A stretch of 64,000 bases of DNA from Selaginella moellendorffii (GCF_000143415.4 NW_003314277.1:1560083-1624082), one strand, 5' to 3'. Numbered from the stretch's first letter, positions 20,244 to 31,305 are shown. Numbers and translations are program-made. The notes: generated from the letters alone by a model not told the origin.

Positions 20244-23174
20244 ATGCTTCACGAGCTCCTGCTAGCGCTGGTCGGATGCACTGGCGATGTGTTCATCGAT
20301 GCTGACGAGGAGGATCGGCGCCTTGGATTCAAGGACGGTAGCAGGCACTACGCACAGGATGATCCTGACGGGGCGAGCAGCGATGAATGTACGTTCCGGA
20401 TTGCGCCGGATCTTCAGTTCTTGCGGCCGTCTGAGAGGTTTGTGCGGAGAAATCTTGTGTTCTTTGCCTTGATCGCTGAAAATCCAGGGAAATTCTCGAG
20501 CGGCTGCTACGGCTGGGGTTTTACTACCGGGAGCTGGATCGCTTCGCGTTGAAGTCGCGAAATCTTAGCTGGATTGGAGCTCTCCAGGATTCCAAGGCTG
20601 TCGTCCAGCAGCACAGCGTCTACCAGAGAGCAGTGGCGAATGGAGTGACCGAGGTTCTTGCCAAGTATCGATCGGCAGTTCTTACGCTGGAGAAAAATAT
20701 TCTGGCTGATCCATTGCCGGTTTTGGCCATCGTCACCCAGTGCCTCAAGCAAGTAGGAACTTTGTCTCTTTGGTTTTTGCTTGTCGTCTGACTTTAGAGC
20801 AGTTTGATTTGTTGTTGCCTCCACTACATGCTTTGGTCCGAGAGGTGGAATCAAAGAAGCTAAGGGGTGGAAAGCTCTTAAATTTTTTGCATGAAAGGTC
20901 TCACTGCGGCATCCCGGAACTCCAGACATGGATCCAAAGGTGAGGGAAATAGTTTTGAGGAAGAGGTTTTCGCTTTACTTTTGTTTCGTTTTACAGATTA
21001 CTATGGCAAGCACACCAGGTTATGTATCGCCAGCTTTCGGGGTGGATGGTATATGGTCTTCTTCAGGATCAAAATCAAGAGTTTTTTATAAGCAGGTATT
21101 CTTGTGCTACTCACAATGACGTTCTGATTCTTTACTGGCAGGACTCAAGACGAGCAGACGAAAGCGGACATAGATGCGTCCGAGCCACCAGCAAATAAAT
21201 CCAAGTCTGGGCGTGGCACTGAAGATGCCAATATGATCGACTGGCACACCGGATATTGTGTTCGACTGGTATGCATTATAGCGTCTTGTGTTCGACTGTC
21301 ACATATCTTGTAATTTGTATAGGACATGCTACCAGATTACATCCAATTACCAGTAGCGGAGTCTATTTTATTTGTCGGCAAAGCAGTGAGAGTTCTTCGT
21401 AATCCAAGTGCTTCGTCGTCTTTTACGAAACAGTACTCATTCAGTGGAGCGTACGAAGGACCTGAACTTCTACCTAAAGAAGAGGCTGAAAAGATTGGCT
21501 CACTGCTTCGCGAGCTTCAGGTACTTTTGCCATTACTCCAGTTTTCCCCATTGCTTGATGGTTTACTTTTTTAGGAAAGACCACTATTCCACAAACTTTC
21601 TTTTGAACGTTCTATTGATTCTATACGCACTATCGCGGCCACACATCTTTGGAAGGTATGAGTAGTTTTTTCAATCCAAGTTGTCCTTTTTTATCTGGTT
21701 CTTGCAGCTTGTGGTAGTTCACGCGGATTTGGTTGGCCATTTGAAAGCCTTCAAAGACTATTTTCTTCTTGCTAAGGGAGATTTTTTCCAGGTACGTGAG
21801 CTAATGTATTGCCTTCGTACTGACTGTTTGATTGGCAGTGTTTTCTGGAAGAGAGCCGATCTTTGATGAAGCTTCCTCCTAGGCCATCGACGGCAGAGGC
21901 AGATCTCAAAGCACCTTTTCAGCAGGTATTAGAAAACATCTTTTGCAATCAATAATGTTTAAAATCACGGCACAGGCTGCAGTAAAGACAATAGGCGACG
22001 AGGACAAGTACTTCTCGCGAGTTACCTTAAGGTAAAGCTTTTAATTGATGCTGGTGCTTGTTAACGTGTTTAACCATGTCCAGGATGCCACTGTTAGCAA
22101 ACTCTGGACTCCCTCCTTCACAGGTGGAGGTCAAGCAAAGGTCCAGCATCGATGCACTATCGGACGTTGCGGTTGGACCTTCTTATGATGGGTGGGATGG
22201 CATTGCGCTGGAATATAGCATCGACTGGCCGCTGCAGCTTCTGTTCAATCGAGAAGTTTTGGCCAAGTAGGTCCTATAACATCTTTCACGGTCTTACAAG
22301 GTTTATTGCAGATACAGCAAGGTGTTCCAGTATCTACTTCGTTTGAAGCGGATTCAGCTTGAGCTCGAGAAATCTTGGGCAAAAGCCATGCAGCGTGATC
22401 GAAGGGAATCCCGAGGCCGTCAGAAAAACCACAAGAAGGATGATCCCAAAGTTTCGGGTATGCCTACTTGGAGGCTTCGACAACATATGGCCTACTTGAT
22501 AACAAATCTACAGTTCTACATACAGGTAAGAGATTCAACAGAACTCATGATCGAAATGTTCTTAATTCGCTCAGGTGGATGTCATCGAGTCTCAATGGAA
22601 TTTGCTGCAAGAGCGCGTTCAGGCATCAAAAGATTTTACAGAATTGGCTCGATTTCATCAAGAGTAACGTTCTTTGCAGATTCTGAAATGTTTTTAGCTT
22701 GATCTTTCTGCAGGTACTTGTCAGCTTTAATATCTCAGTCTTTTCTAGATATTGGTTCAGTGTCTAGGATACTGGATAGCATCATCAAATTATGCCTGCA
22801 GTTGTGCCGCATCATGGAACATCAAGATGCCACTTCGAGTTCTACAGCTGCTGAGCTGGATCAAATAACGGAGGTAAGTTTGTTTAAAATTAGGAAGTTT
22901 TGATAATCGCAATGTTTGTTTGTTCAGGAGTTCAACAAGAAGTCGAACTCTCTTTACACAATTTTGCGAAGTAGTAAACTGGCAGGAAGCCAGCGAGCAC
23001 CATTCTTGAGGCAGTTTCTTCTACGTTTAAACTACAACTCTTTCTTTGAGGTAGGCTATTCTTTTCAAACTCTTACTTACGGAGGTGCAAATTTTGCGTC
23101 TACAGTCGACTGCAAGAGGTGCTCTAAATGTAATTCGCCCTCGTCTTCCTTCTGCTACTACCACTCTTCATTGA
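20244..23174 (+). CDS. GCP4: Gamma-tubulin complex component 4 (GCP4)
   Basis: Sixteen exons join in frame to 723 residues: 20244-20437, 20488-20752, 20800-20939, 20997-21095, 21142-21268, 21323-21520, 21575-21655, 21708-21791, 21839-21925, 21975-22031, 22084-22266, 22312-22525, 22575-22663, 22714-22873, 22928-23052 and 23106-23174. All introns are GT-AG and 45-57 nt. The N-terminus MLHELLLALVGCTGD and the GCP-N blocks LGFYYRELDRFA, SRNLSWI and VYQRAVANG are typical of plant GCP4. So are LLWQAHQVMYRQLSGWMVYG, YCVRLDMLPDYI, ESILFVGKAVRVLRNP, LKAFKDYFLLAKGDFFQCFL, the GCP-C blocks DWPLQLLFNREVL and YLSALISQSFLDIGSVSRIL, and a STARGALNV ending. GCP4 is part of the gamma-tubulin ring complex that nucleates microtubules. 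Length and motif completeness argue for a functional gene. It is tail to tail with the next gene, with 17 bp between the stops. Confidence 0.96.
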
Positions 23175-23186
23175 GGCACTTTTAAA

Positions 23187-23400
23187 TTGGATTACAAGTG
23201 ATTGTGGCGCCTGAAGAGCAGGCAACCAAACTTGATAAAGGAACTAATCTCGTTGAGGTCTCCCAGGTCTTTAGAATCGCAAGCGCGCTCTATATCGTCG
23301 ACGATTTCTTCTTTGACTTGCCTGCTCTTCATTCCAAGCGGATGGCACGCTTCATTCCGCTTCTTCCTCTCACAGGTAAGGAACTTAGCCATCTTGCTTC
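23187..23400 (+). repeat. Inverted duplicate, arm 1
   Basis: The segment from GATTACAAGTGATTG to AGCCATCTTG matches 24374-24505 in reverse complement. Arm 2 lacks about 30 bp around 23262-23310 and a second stretch near 23360-23378. Arm 1 is the 3' end of the coiled-coil gene. Confidence 0.85.
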
Positions 23401-24241
23401 TTATATACTGAACGTCTTGCATGTCATAGCCGGCTTCACTGGCTTCCAGATAGAACTCTGCCTCCGCCGCCTCGAGCGCATCAGTCAAGGCTGGATCCAC
23501 AGCCTCGTTGGCGGATTCCTTGGCAACCACATGCATCAGTAAGTCCTCGTAAGTCCCGTGCTTGAATTTCTTGTTCCGGAATGGCCCTTTCCCAAACAGC
23601 TGCCTGTATGCATCAGCATGCTCCCGACGCTCGCGTTTGCTCCCCCTCCTCGCGCTGCTTGCAGCAGCATTCTCTTCGCACACGACTGCTTGCTCGCTTG
23701 AATCGCCACTGCCCTCGCTCTGGATAGTCTCGATGACTGACGAGATGTGGTTGTGCATGACTCTGGACAGCATGGAGCGGACCTCGGCCAGGATCTCAAA
23801 CGCTGCCACTCCTCGCGGTGAGCCAACTTTCGACCAGTAGAGCTCCATGTTTTGCTTCTGGAACCATTCCTTCATGGGCTGGAGCTCTTTAATCTCCCGG
23901 CTCTGCTGTTCCAGGATCGCCGCCTGTGCCTCGAGCTCCTTGGCCTGGACCTCCACTCGCTCCTGGAGCGTGGTGACGCTCCGGCCCAGCGATCGGAGAT
24001 CGTCGCTGCCATCCGGGGCCGTGTACTTGCTGATGGCGATGAAGGTGAGCTCCTTGGAGGGGGAGTGCGTGAGGCTCCGGGGAGAGAGGGGCCTCTTTTC
24101 GGATCGATACACCTCGAGGAATGGGTCGTGGAGAGCTTCTTGCCGGATCTCATCCCTGCTCACGCTTCTCACTTGGCCCAGCACGGAGAAGCCTCGCTTG
24201 GGAGACACCGAGTGCCGCGGGCTTGAGACCCGAGATGCCAT
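23192..24241 (-). CDS. Coiled-coil protein of unknown function
   Basis: A 349-codon uninterrupted frame. The N-terminal ~75 residues are Ser/Arg/Pro-rich and low in complexity (MASRVSSPRHSVSPKRGF). Residues about 82-125 form a coiled coil (SLGRSVTTLQERVEVQAKEL, LEAQAAILEQQSREI). A basic patch (SARRGSKRERREHADAYRQL, about 197-216) could act as a nuclear signal. The C-terminal part is acidic-basic mixed without a known motif. I do not recognise the family. The last ~200 bp of its coding region are duplicated, inverted, just upstream of its start (24374-24505). Whether the extreme C-terminus (CLLFRRHNHL) is original or acquired by that rearrangement is unclear. Confidence 0.7.
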   Translation of the reverse strand: MASRVSSPRHSVSPKRGFSVLGQVRSVSRDEIRQEALHDPFLEVYRSEKRPLSPRSLTHSPSKELTFIAISKYTAPDGSDDLRSLGRSVTTLQERVEVQAKELEAQAAILEQQSREIKELQPMKEWFQKQNMELYWSKVGSPRGVAAFEILAEVRSMLSRVMHNHISSVIETIQSEGSGDSSEQAVVCEENAAASSARRGSKRERREHADAYRQLFGKGPFRNKKFKHGTYEDLLMHVVAKESANEAVDPALTDALEAAEAEFYLEASEAGYDMQDVQYIRSKMAKFLTCERKKRNEACHPLGMKSRQVKEEIVDDIERACDSKDLGDLNEISSFIKFGCLLFRRHNHL

Positions 24242-24373
24242 GGAAGAAGAGCGCGAAAGAGCGCGGTTGGTTTGAATTTAAGTGGAGAATCTTGTGAACA
24301 TAGATTCGAATATTCGAGTGGAACTCGAATACTTCTCTTTTCTAAACGATGACTCGAGGCGGAGAAACAAGAT

Positions 24374-24505
24374 GGCTAGGTTCCTTCCCTGTTGAACGTG
24401 CCATCCGCTTGGAATGAAGAGCAGGCAAGAGCGCGATTTGGGAGACCTCAACGAGATTAGTTCCTTCATCAAGTTTGGTTGCAATCACTTGTAATCCGAT
24501 TTAGT
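24374..24505 (-). repeat. Inverted duplicate, arm 2
   Basis: Reverse complement of arm 1 with two internal deletions. It lies about 130 bp upstream of the coiled-coil gene's start codon. The pair therefore encloses the whole gene, and a read-through transcript could form a ~100-bp hairpin. Confidence 0.85.
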
Positions 24506-24524
24506 AATCCAATTCACTTGTAGT

Positions 24525-24851
24525 TTACTTCTGGCCTTCCATGAATTTAGCGAAGACCTCGACGTCAATAAAGATATCAGCAAAGTCTTGGGCCTGCCAA
24601 GTGGCTTGCATATCTCCTCCACCTTGGGCAAAAACTTCTGAGGAAACGCTGGCACCACCTACATCTTGGGCTTGTCCCCAACAGGTGGCTCCTCCACCTT
24701 GCTTAAACACTTCTTGAGGAAACTCACCACCAATCTCCTGGGACGTGGTTTGCAATACTTCTTGAGGTTGAGGTAACGCTGATTGACAGTAAGTTCCACC
24801 TTGTGGCTCGTAATGGCCTCGCATGGAAGTATTGGACAATGCAAACTCCAT
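24525..24851 (-). CDS. Hypothetical Gln/Gly-rich ORF, possibly a 3' exon or pseudogene
   Basis: A 108-codon frame with an internal imperfect repeat, QEVFKQGGGATCWGQAQD then SEVFAQGGGDMQATWQAQD, and a third degenerate unit (DVEVFAKFMEGQK). No family recognised. It begins MEFALSNTSMRGHYEPQ with no clear upstream exon, and it overlaps no other gene. The internal repetition suggests selection on a short amphipathic unit or a recent duplication. Confidence 0.35.
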   Translation of the reverse strand: MEFALSNTSMRGHYEPQGGTYCQSALPQPQEVLQTTSQEIGGEFPQEVFKQGGGATCWGQAQDVGGASVSSEVFAQGGGDMQATWQAQDFADIFIDVEVFAKFMEGQK

Positions 24852-25690
24852 GTCTCACTCTATACTTAGTTAAGTTACTTGGATCTTCCCCCTGCCAATA
24901 AAGGCCAATTGTCATGCAAGATGCCAGCATCACAACCCCACAAAATCCAGGAGATCCACTTGCTCAGTGGCCTCCAGCTCGCATAGAACAAACTGCGTAC
25001 TTTGGAAATAAGAGATCGCCGTAACCACTTCTGCTACCTCCAGCGGCATGACCATAATTACAGCGGCTAAGTGAACCTTAGACTCGTGAGCTTGATCGCC
25101 TCAAAGATTGCCTCTTCTCTGCTCGCGCCGCAATGCAGTGCGACCATATCGAGCTTCTTCGACGCCATTCCGCCGTGCTACTGCAAGATCGATGTCAACT
25201 CTGCTGAAATGCTCGGCGCTGCTGATTACATCCCGCTAGCATCCTGGCTACCGAGGCTGGCTCAAGGAAACTGTGGGCACAAATGAATCTAAACAGTTTC
25301 TATTTAGCCTGGCCAGAATAGCGGGGGCTGGAGGAGGGACGCCAGCCAGTTCCGGTCGATTGTGCGCGTGCGTGAGCTGAGCAGCAGGACGACAGGGGTG
25401 ATGACCAGACACTGGACGCCAGGAGATTGGGTCTGCAAAGCCGATCATATCCTTGATCACGTTGAGCAGTGTCGCCATCATGAAGATTGCTGCAGGCAAA
25501 CTTTGCAGGTCCTCACGCTTAGCTTTGCCCTCTGGGTCCATAGTAATTACGAGGCTGGCCCGATGGAACTGATAATCTCTGAAGGTCCAAGGGCCCATAA
25601 TCTCCAGTCCTGGATTAATCCAACCAATTGACCAACTCTGGATTACGCTTCATCCTTCCTGGAAAGTCAAAAAGTTTTATTTTTTAATTT
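24852..25690. other. Unresolved region with short minus-strand frames
   Basis: A minus frame at 25248-25598 (116 codons, containing VITMDPEGKAKREDLQSL and AIFMMATLLNVIKDMIGFAD) may be an exon, but I cannot name its family or find partner exons with confidence. A 33-codon minus frame near 25170-25070 begins MASKKLDMVALHC. No RNA gene is visible. Confidence 0.3.
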
Positions 25691-25877
25691 CTCGTTAATA
25701 TATTTTAAAGATTTATCATGACCATATTACAATCATTTTGTATTGTAAAAGACAGGGAATATAAAAGTTTTAGTAGACCACATTATATTTTTTGTATATA
25801 ATACAAGATGACTATCATTTTGTAAAATAAGTATGCATAAACAATATTCAGAAATACTTAACCTTGAAATTTATAGC
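25690..25877 (-). pseudogene. B-lectin paralogue, 3' piece (split by insertions)
   Basis: About 190 bp match, on the same strand, the 3' part of the intact lectin ORF (46530-46735), including ACCATATTACAATCATTT and TATATAATACAAGATGAC. The match stops exactly where the Ty3/gypsy LTR begins and resumes at 30889. Further pieces lie at 30889-31125 and 44950-45190. All three together cover most of the ORF and part of its upstream region, so this was one gene before two insertions. Confidence 0.8.
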
Positions 25878-26051
25878 TGTGAGGGCCAAATGTACGGCTA
25901 CGATGCCGTATACTAATATTAGCGTAGTGGATTTTGATAGCCGTCGGATTGGTTTCAATCCGGACCACTCGCTTCTGTATATAAGCTAGGGTTTTTGGGC
26001 TAATTGATATGCACATTTCTGTATTCCCTTTTCATATTCCATGCACTCACA
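25878..26051 (+). repeat. 5' LTR of Ty3/gypsy element (174 bp)
   Basis: Starts TGTGAGGGCC and ends GCACTCACA, with perfect 6-bp inverted ends TGTGAG/CTCACA. It contains TATATAAG as a likely promoter (about 25977). Its twin at 30715-30888 has the same length and differs at about five sites, all transitions (roughly 3%). Immediately after it TTGGTAGAGATG may be a degenerate primer-binding site. Confidence 0.92.
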
Positions 26052-26285
26052 TTGGTAGAGATGAGGTGCATCTTTGATTGTCCCTGGGGAGTGCTTGGAT
26101 TTGGGATTTCGGTTTAGATCTAGCTTTTGCATTGTCTAGATCTAGTTTTTTCCATTTCCTTTCTTTTGTTCTTTCCTTTCAGGATTTTGGTTTCGATCCA
26201 GCTTTTTGCATTGTCTAGATCTACAATTTCTTTCCAGCTTTTTTGTCATTTCTCTTCTTTTGCTCTTTCTTTTTCATTCATCTTC

Positions 26286-27218
26286 ATGGCCGATCCGCAA
26301 TCTCCTCCTTTAACTCTAGAGTAGCAGTTGGTTCAATTGCTTGATGCTATGCGCTTGCAATTGAACAACCAAACTCAGTTGATGGCGGCGTTCACGGCAC
26401 GTGGTACAACTCCTCCTGCTCTTGGTGCCAATCCTCATGTTCGGCCGGAGTTCTTTCGCGGGAATCCTGAGGATGATGTGTACCATTGGTTCAATCACTT
26501 TACGGTGATTGCCACATATCATTCTTGGGATGATGCTCGACGGTTGCGTGAGTTTCCCACGTGTCTCCAAGGGACGGCATTGCAGTGGTACAATGGTTTG
26601 AGCGCAGCTACTCGTGGGGATTGGAGTGTTCTCCCAGACGTCTTCAAACGCGCCTTCGGACATGCCGATAATTGTGATGATGCTTTCCAACAATTGCATC
26701 GTCTTCGCCAAGGGCCATTGGAGTCGGTGATGCAATTTGGCGTTCGTTTCCGAAGTCTTTTGCTTCGTGCGGAGCCAAATATGTCGGAGCGGATCAAGCT
26801 AGGAATGTTGTGGCCAGCACTTCGTCAAGATCTTGTCGGACTTGTGCATGCACTTGCTCCTGCCACCCTTGACGATGCTCTTCGCTTGGCACAACGTTAT
26901 GAGACGTCGCTTCTTCCACTTCTCGCTGCATGTCCTTCCGCTCCACTTCCTATGGGTGATGGTCCTATTCCAATGGAGGTTGATGCTGCTGCTGCTTGAG
27001 TCCAAGGACAAGCGCGAGGACGTGATCGTGGCTGTGATGTTCGCTGCTGGGCATGTGATGAAGTTGGTCATACTTATCGGCATTGCCGTCGTTTTCCAGA
27101 TTGGCGACCTCCATTTCCTGGGTGGAGACCTTGGCGTCAGCAACGTCCCCTGGGTGCTGCTGCAGTGGAAGGTCTGGACACCGAGATATATCCGGGAAAT
27201 GAGGAGTCACGCGAGTAA
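26286..27218 (+). pseudogene. gag of the Ty3/gypsy element (two nonsense codons)
   Basis: The frame starts ATG at 26286 (MADPQSPPLTLE), meets TAG at 26322, and continues with the capsid-like FRGNPEDDVYHWFNHFTV, WYNGLSAATRGDW and LHRLRQGPLESVMQF. It meets TGA at 26997 and then encodes a zinc knuckle CWACDEVGHTYRHC (about 27044-27087). It ends with TAA at 27216-27218, whose last A is the first base of the pol ATG. Apart from the two stops it is intact, giving about 310 codons. Confidence 0.85.
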
Positions 27219-30200
27219 TGGAGGGACCTTGCGCGAATAAATCAGTGACTCCTCCATCTTTCTTTCGGGAGTATCATCAAGGGGTTCACTCGGCACCAGT
27301 TCATCCAGTGTTTACTTTCCAAGCTCGTTTTTATAACAAGAAGTCTCCTATTATTCTCTCCGTGTTGGTTGATACAGGTTCGAGTTTATCTTCTATTGCT
27401 CGACCTGTTGTCACACGTTGTCGTCTACACTTGCGTCGTGCGGCAGAACTAGTTTTCATTCTTTATGGCAACGGCCGTACACATGCATGTGCACGGGATG
27501 AGGTGGACCTGGTTGTGCGTGTGGGCGATCTCGAGCTTGAGTTGCAGTCGTTGCGGGTGGTGCCGAGTCAAGCTTTTGACCTCATTCTTGGTATGGATTG
27601 GTTGCAGCGCAATCATGCCAAGTGTGACTTTGAGGCTTCTCCCCCTTGTCTTATACTTCCTTATGTTTCATCCATTCCTCTCACTTCCATACCTCTTCGT
27701 CCCTCTACTTCTACCTCTGCTTCCATTACTTTTGTTTCCCCACTCTTTCCTTCTGTGTTTCCATCTTGTTCTGCTTTTCCCTTTTCCGATCCCTCCGACG
27801 ATCTTTGTGTTGCAACAGTTGACCGGCTCATGAAGGAGTATTCTGATCTCTTTGAATTTGACCTATCGTCTGGAGCCAAGATTGCCACACGTCATCCAAT
27901 TCCAACCGGGGATGCTCATCCAATCAAGGTTCCTGTTCGTCGTCGGTCACCTAAGGAGATCAAAATTTTACGAGCAAACGTCAAGGAAATGCTGGAAAAG
28001 GGTGTTATTCGGAAGTCGCGGAGTCCTTGGGCATGTGAACCTCATCTTGTGACGAAGCCTGATGGGAGTATTCGTTTCTGCATCGACTATCGTCCATTAA
28101 ACGAAGTGATGATCCCAGATGTGTATCCTCTTCCTCACACTGCTGATCTCTTGGATCGTCTGGGGCGAAGTCGTTGGTTCACCAAGCTAGATCTTGCTTC
28201 TGGGTATTGGCAAGTACCGATGGCCGAAGAAGATATTCCTAAGACTGCTTTTCGTACACCATTTGGGTTGTACGAGTTCTTGGTGATGCCGTTTGGTTTG
28301 AACAATGCTCCAGCAACTTTCCAGCGGATGATGGACGAGGTTCTTTGCGATATGCCGGAGGTGACTGCTGACTTCATTGATGATGTCTTGATCCACTCGG
28401 AGGGGACGTGGGAGGAGCACGTTCGTGATGTTTATAAAGTGTTGGATCGGCTACGCGACGTTGGTTTAAAGCTGAAGCGGTCGAAGTGCGTGTTTGGGTC
28501 CAAGGACACAACTTATCTTGGGTACCGTATTTCTCATGAGGGTTTGCAAGTTGATCCTGATAAACTTGTGGCTGTTCTAAAGTTCCCTACTCCGAAGTGT
28601 GTGAATGATGTGCAGCGCTTTTTGGGTAAGGTGCAGTATCTTGGTCGTTTTGTGGATCATCTTTCCGATCGCACTGCACCATTGCGAACGTTGCTAAAGT
28701 CATCAACGTCATCTTTCATCTGGTCTCCGGATTGTGAGCGGGCGTTCGTGGATCTCAAAGAGTTATTGATAACTCCTCCGGTTTTGGCATATCCTGATTA
28801 CACTAGACCTTTTATTTTGCGCGTGGATGCTTTTGACATTGGTCTTGGAGGTGTGTTGATGCAAGAGAGCTCGAGTGTGCCTGGTCAGCGCCATCCCATT
28901 GCATACATAAGCCGTACATTACAACCAGCGGAGATGAACTACTCCACGACGGAGAAGGAGTGTTTAGCAGCAGTCTGGGGTTTCGAGAAACTTCATGCAT
29001 ATCTACATGGTTCTCGGACGTTACTTGAAGGTGACCATGCTGTTGTTACTTCATTATTGAAGCGGAAGAACCTGGTTGGTCGTACGGCTCGATGGGCTTT
29101 GAAGCTTCAGATATATGATTTCGATGTTATTCATCGCCCAGGGAGTTCTATGGCTGATGCTGATGCCCTTTCTCGGGCTCCCCTTCCTTCTCCACTCACT
29201 TCGCATCATTCTGATGAACCTGTTGTTCCAGCATCTGTGGATTTTCTAGATGAGGATTCTGTGCCGTCGGCGGTTGCTGTCCTTGACGTTCAGTGTCCAC
29301 AGGGTGCAGAGCAAGATCTGCCTTCTCTTGAGGAGGTTCGCGAGGCTCAAAAGATTGAGCCGTGGATTCGAAGGCTTCGAGATGGGTTTGAGAATCCTGC
29401 ATCACTTGCTAATGACTTGCCTTTCCGGCATTTACATTCTCAATATCGCTTTGAAGATGGCCTTCTTTATTTTGTGGGGAGGGATCCCGATAATCATTTA
29501 CGACTGGTGGTACCTTCGGTGTTTATTCCGCGGTTTCTCCATGCCTACCATGATTCTCCTGTTCTAGGTGGGCATATGGGACACCGTCGTGTCACCAAGA
29601 AGCTGCGCAGGTCTTTCTATTGGCCGGAGATGCGACGTGATATTATCCGGTATGTGCGTAGCTGCGTTTGGTGCCAAGCTCGTAATACTCCCCCTTGTGC
29701 TGCAGAAGGACGGTTGGAGTCAATTGCAGTTTCCTGTCCGTTTGAGTTGGTGGCGTTTGATCTTATGGGACCTTTTCCACGGTCGACTGCTGGCAATGAG
29801 TATGTTATTATTGCTTCTGACTACTTGACTCGTTGGGTGGAAGTTGGTGCTCTTGCTAGCGCCTCTGCAACTGCTGTTAGATACTTCCTCCTCAATCGAG
29901 TGGTGTTCCAGCATTCTTGTCTAGAGCGGATTCTTTCGGATAATGGTCCTGCATTTATGGCTGAGGTATTTCATGTTTTGACATCTCGGTTGGGGATACG
30001 CCACACTTTTACGAGTGCTTATCATCCACAATCAGACAGTCTAGTGGAACGGCTCGTTCGGACATTCAAAGGGATGATTTCGAAGTATGTGAACTTTCAG
30101 CATTCGGATTGGGATGGTTATTTGCCGTCTCTTCGGTATGCCTATGTCACAGGGGTGCAGAGTTCTGTTGGTGCTTCACCATATAAACTTCTATATGGTC

Positions 30201-30682
30201 ATGATCCAATATTACCAACAGAGTTGGGTTTACCTTCGCGATTGCCACGAGCTCCTGATGCTAGGTCATGGGATTAGTATTTGACAAGCATTCTTCCACT
30301 TGTCCGAGCAGAGTCTGCCGAACACTTAGGCCGCGTACAAGTGGGACAACAACGGCGCTACAACTCCCATCATCGTCCACCTGCAGAGTACAAAGTGGAT
30401 GATTTGGTGTTAGTCCGTTTTCTCCATCTTACGGTACGTGGTTTATCTAAGGGGCTCCTTGCGCAGTGGAAAGGACCGTATTGGGTGTTGCGGCAAGTTG
30501 GACCGCAAGTTTATGAGGTTCGGCATGACGTTCAGCAGGCTGATCCTCCAGAGATTGTGCATGTGCAGTGGTTAAAACACTTCATACAAAGGGATCAGGA
30601 GCAGTTAATACCGTCTACAGATCCACCGATGCCTCCTCCTGACGTTCCTCCAGATCCCGGCCCATCTACAAGAGAACCCTGA
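27218..30682 (+). pseudogene. pol of the Ty3/gypsy element (PR-RT-RNase H-IN, one nonsense codon)
   Basis: An open frame of 1,019 codons, then TAG (30275-30277), then 134 further in-frame codons to 30682. Order: protease (VDTGSSLSS, GMDWL), reverse transcriptase (RFCIDYRPLNEVM, FGLNNAPATFQRMMD, ADFIDDVLIHSEG with FIDD in place of the usual Y(V/I)DD), RNase H (LRVDAFDIGLGGVLM, STTEKECLAAVW, HRPGSSMADADALSR), and integrase. The integrase has a zinc finger (GHMGHRRVTK, CVWCQARN), a catalytic D,D,E core (VAFDLMGPFP, ILSDNGPAFM, HPQSDSLVERLVRTFKG) and a GPY motif (QWKGPYWVLRQVG). No chromodomain is evident. It is in the -1 frame relative to gag, and gag stop and pol start overlap as TAATG. Confidence 0.95.
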
Positions 30683-30714
30683 CGGCCTTCCATTATTCCG
30701 AGAGGAGGGGATGA

Positions 30715-30888
30715 TGTGAGGGCCAAGTGTACGGCTACGATGCCGTATACTAATATTAGCGTAGTGGATTTTGGTAGCCGTCGGATTGGTTTCAATCTGA
30801 ACCACTCGCTCCTGTATATAAGCTAGGGTTTTTGGGCTAATTGATATGCACATTTCTGTATTCCCTTTTCATATTCCATGCACTCACA
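30715..30888 (+). repeat. 3' LTR of Ty3/gypsy element
   Basis: Same 174-bp length and ends as the 5' LTR. The few differences are all transitions, for example AAATG/AAGTG near the start and CCGG/CTGA in the middle. It is followed by TAGC and the continuation of the lectin paralogue. Confidence 0.93.
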
Positions 30889-31125
30889 TAGCTTGATGCT
30901 ATTAATAAAATATTCTCTCTATTTGTAGAATTATATATTGACTTGTATAAATTATATCATTGTAAAATCCAACACTCAAAGTTGTTAGTGTTATCAGAAA
31001 TATATGATATTCCACTTAAGATAGTATCTTTAAATCTTATATTTCTCAAGTAAATTATAATCTTGTTCTGTAAAAATAAAAGCATTATATTCAAAAGTAT
31101 AATAATCTGTGATACATTTTTGGTT
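30889..31125 (-). pseudogene. B-lectin paralogue, middle piece
   Basis: Matches 46745-46970 of the intact lectin ORF (TAATAAAATATTCTCTCTAT, CAACACTCAAAGTTGTTAG, ATATGATATTCCACTTAAG). It ends near GATACATTT, where TTGGTTTGCTTAA-type sequence begins. The next part of the gene appears 13.8 kb away at 44950. Confidence 0.8.
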
Positions 31126-31304
31126 TGCTTAAGCAAACCTGTAGGGGGACTAGGATGGTAGTGGATATACTTAGAGTATACTTGAATATTCTAGGATATT
31201 CTACCATCTAACAGTTGTTATTCATTTAGATTAATTTTGTATTTATAATTTATAAAATTTCTTAAACCCTTTCTAGTATATTCTGTTTTATTCTATCATC
31301 TAAT
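31122..31304. repeat. MITE-like flank with TTGGTTTGCTTAA end
   Basis: TTGGTTTGCTTAA at 31125 is matched, inverted, at about 44910-44925 (the complement of TTGGTTTGTTTAA). A related start, TTGGTTTGCTTGG, followed by AGGATATTCCTC occurs at 45826. GATTAAT(T/C)TTGTATTTATAA is present in direct orientation on both flanks (about 31213 and 44818). This suggests that an older small inverted-repeat element entered the lectin gene first and the 13.5-kb element then entered it. Confidence 0.5.
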
Positions 31305-31305
31305 A

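Larger units (their letters stand above)
25878..30888 (+). mobile_element. Near-complete Ty3/gypsy retrotransposon inserted in a lectin paralogue
   Basis: A 5-kb element with 174-bp LTRs, gag, pol and a purine-rich tract (about 30700-30714) before the 3' LTR. The flanks share TAGC (4 bp, or TAGCT if the first LTR base is counted as flank), and the flanking lectin sequence is continuous across the insertion. It carries three in-frame stop codons (26322 TAG, 26997 TGA, 30275 TAG), each explicable by C-to-T, but I see no frameshift. It is therefore a young, recently silenced copy. Confidence 0.93.

Noticed and set aside
23847-24275. Plus-strand frames opposite the coiled-coil gene
   Set aside because: Antisense shadows without domain or splice support.
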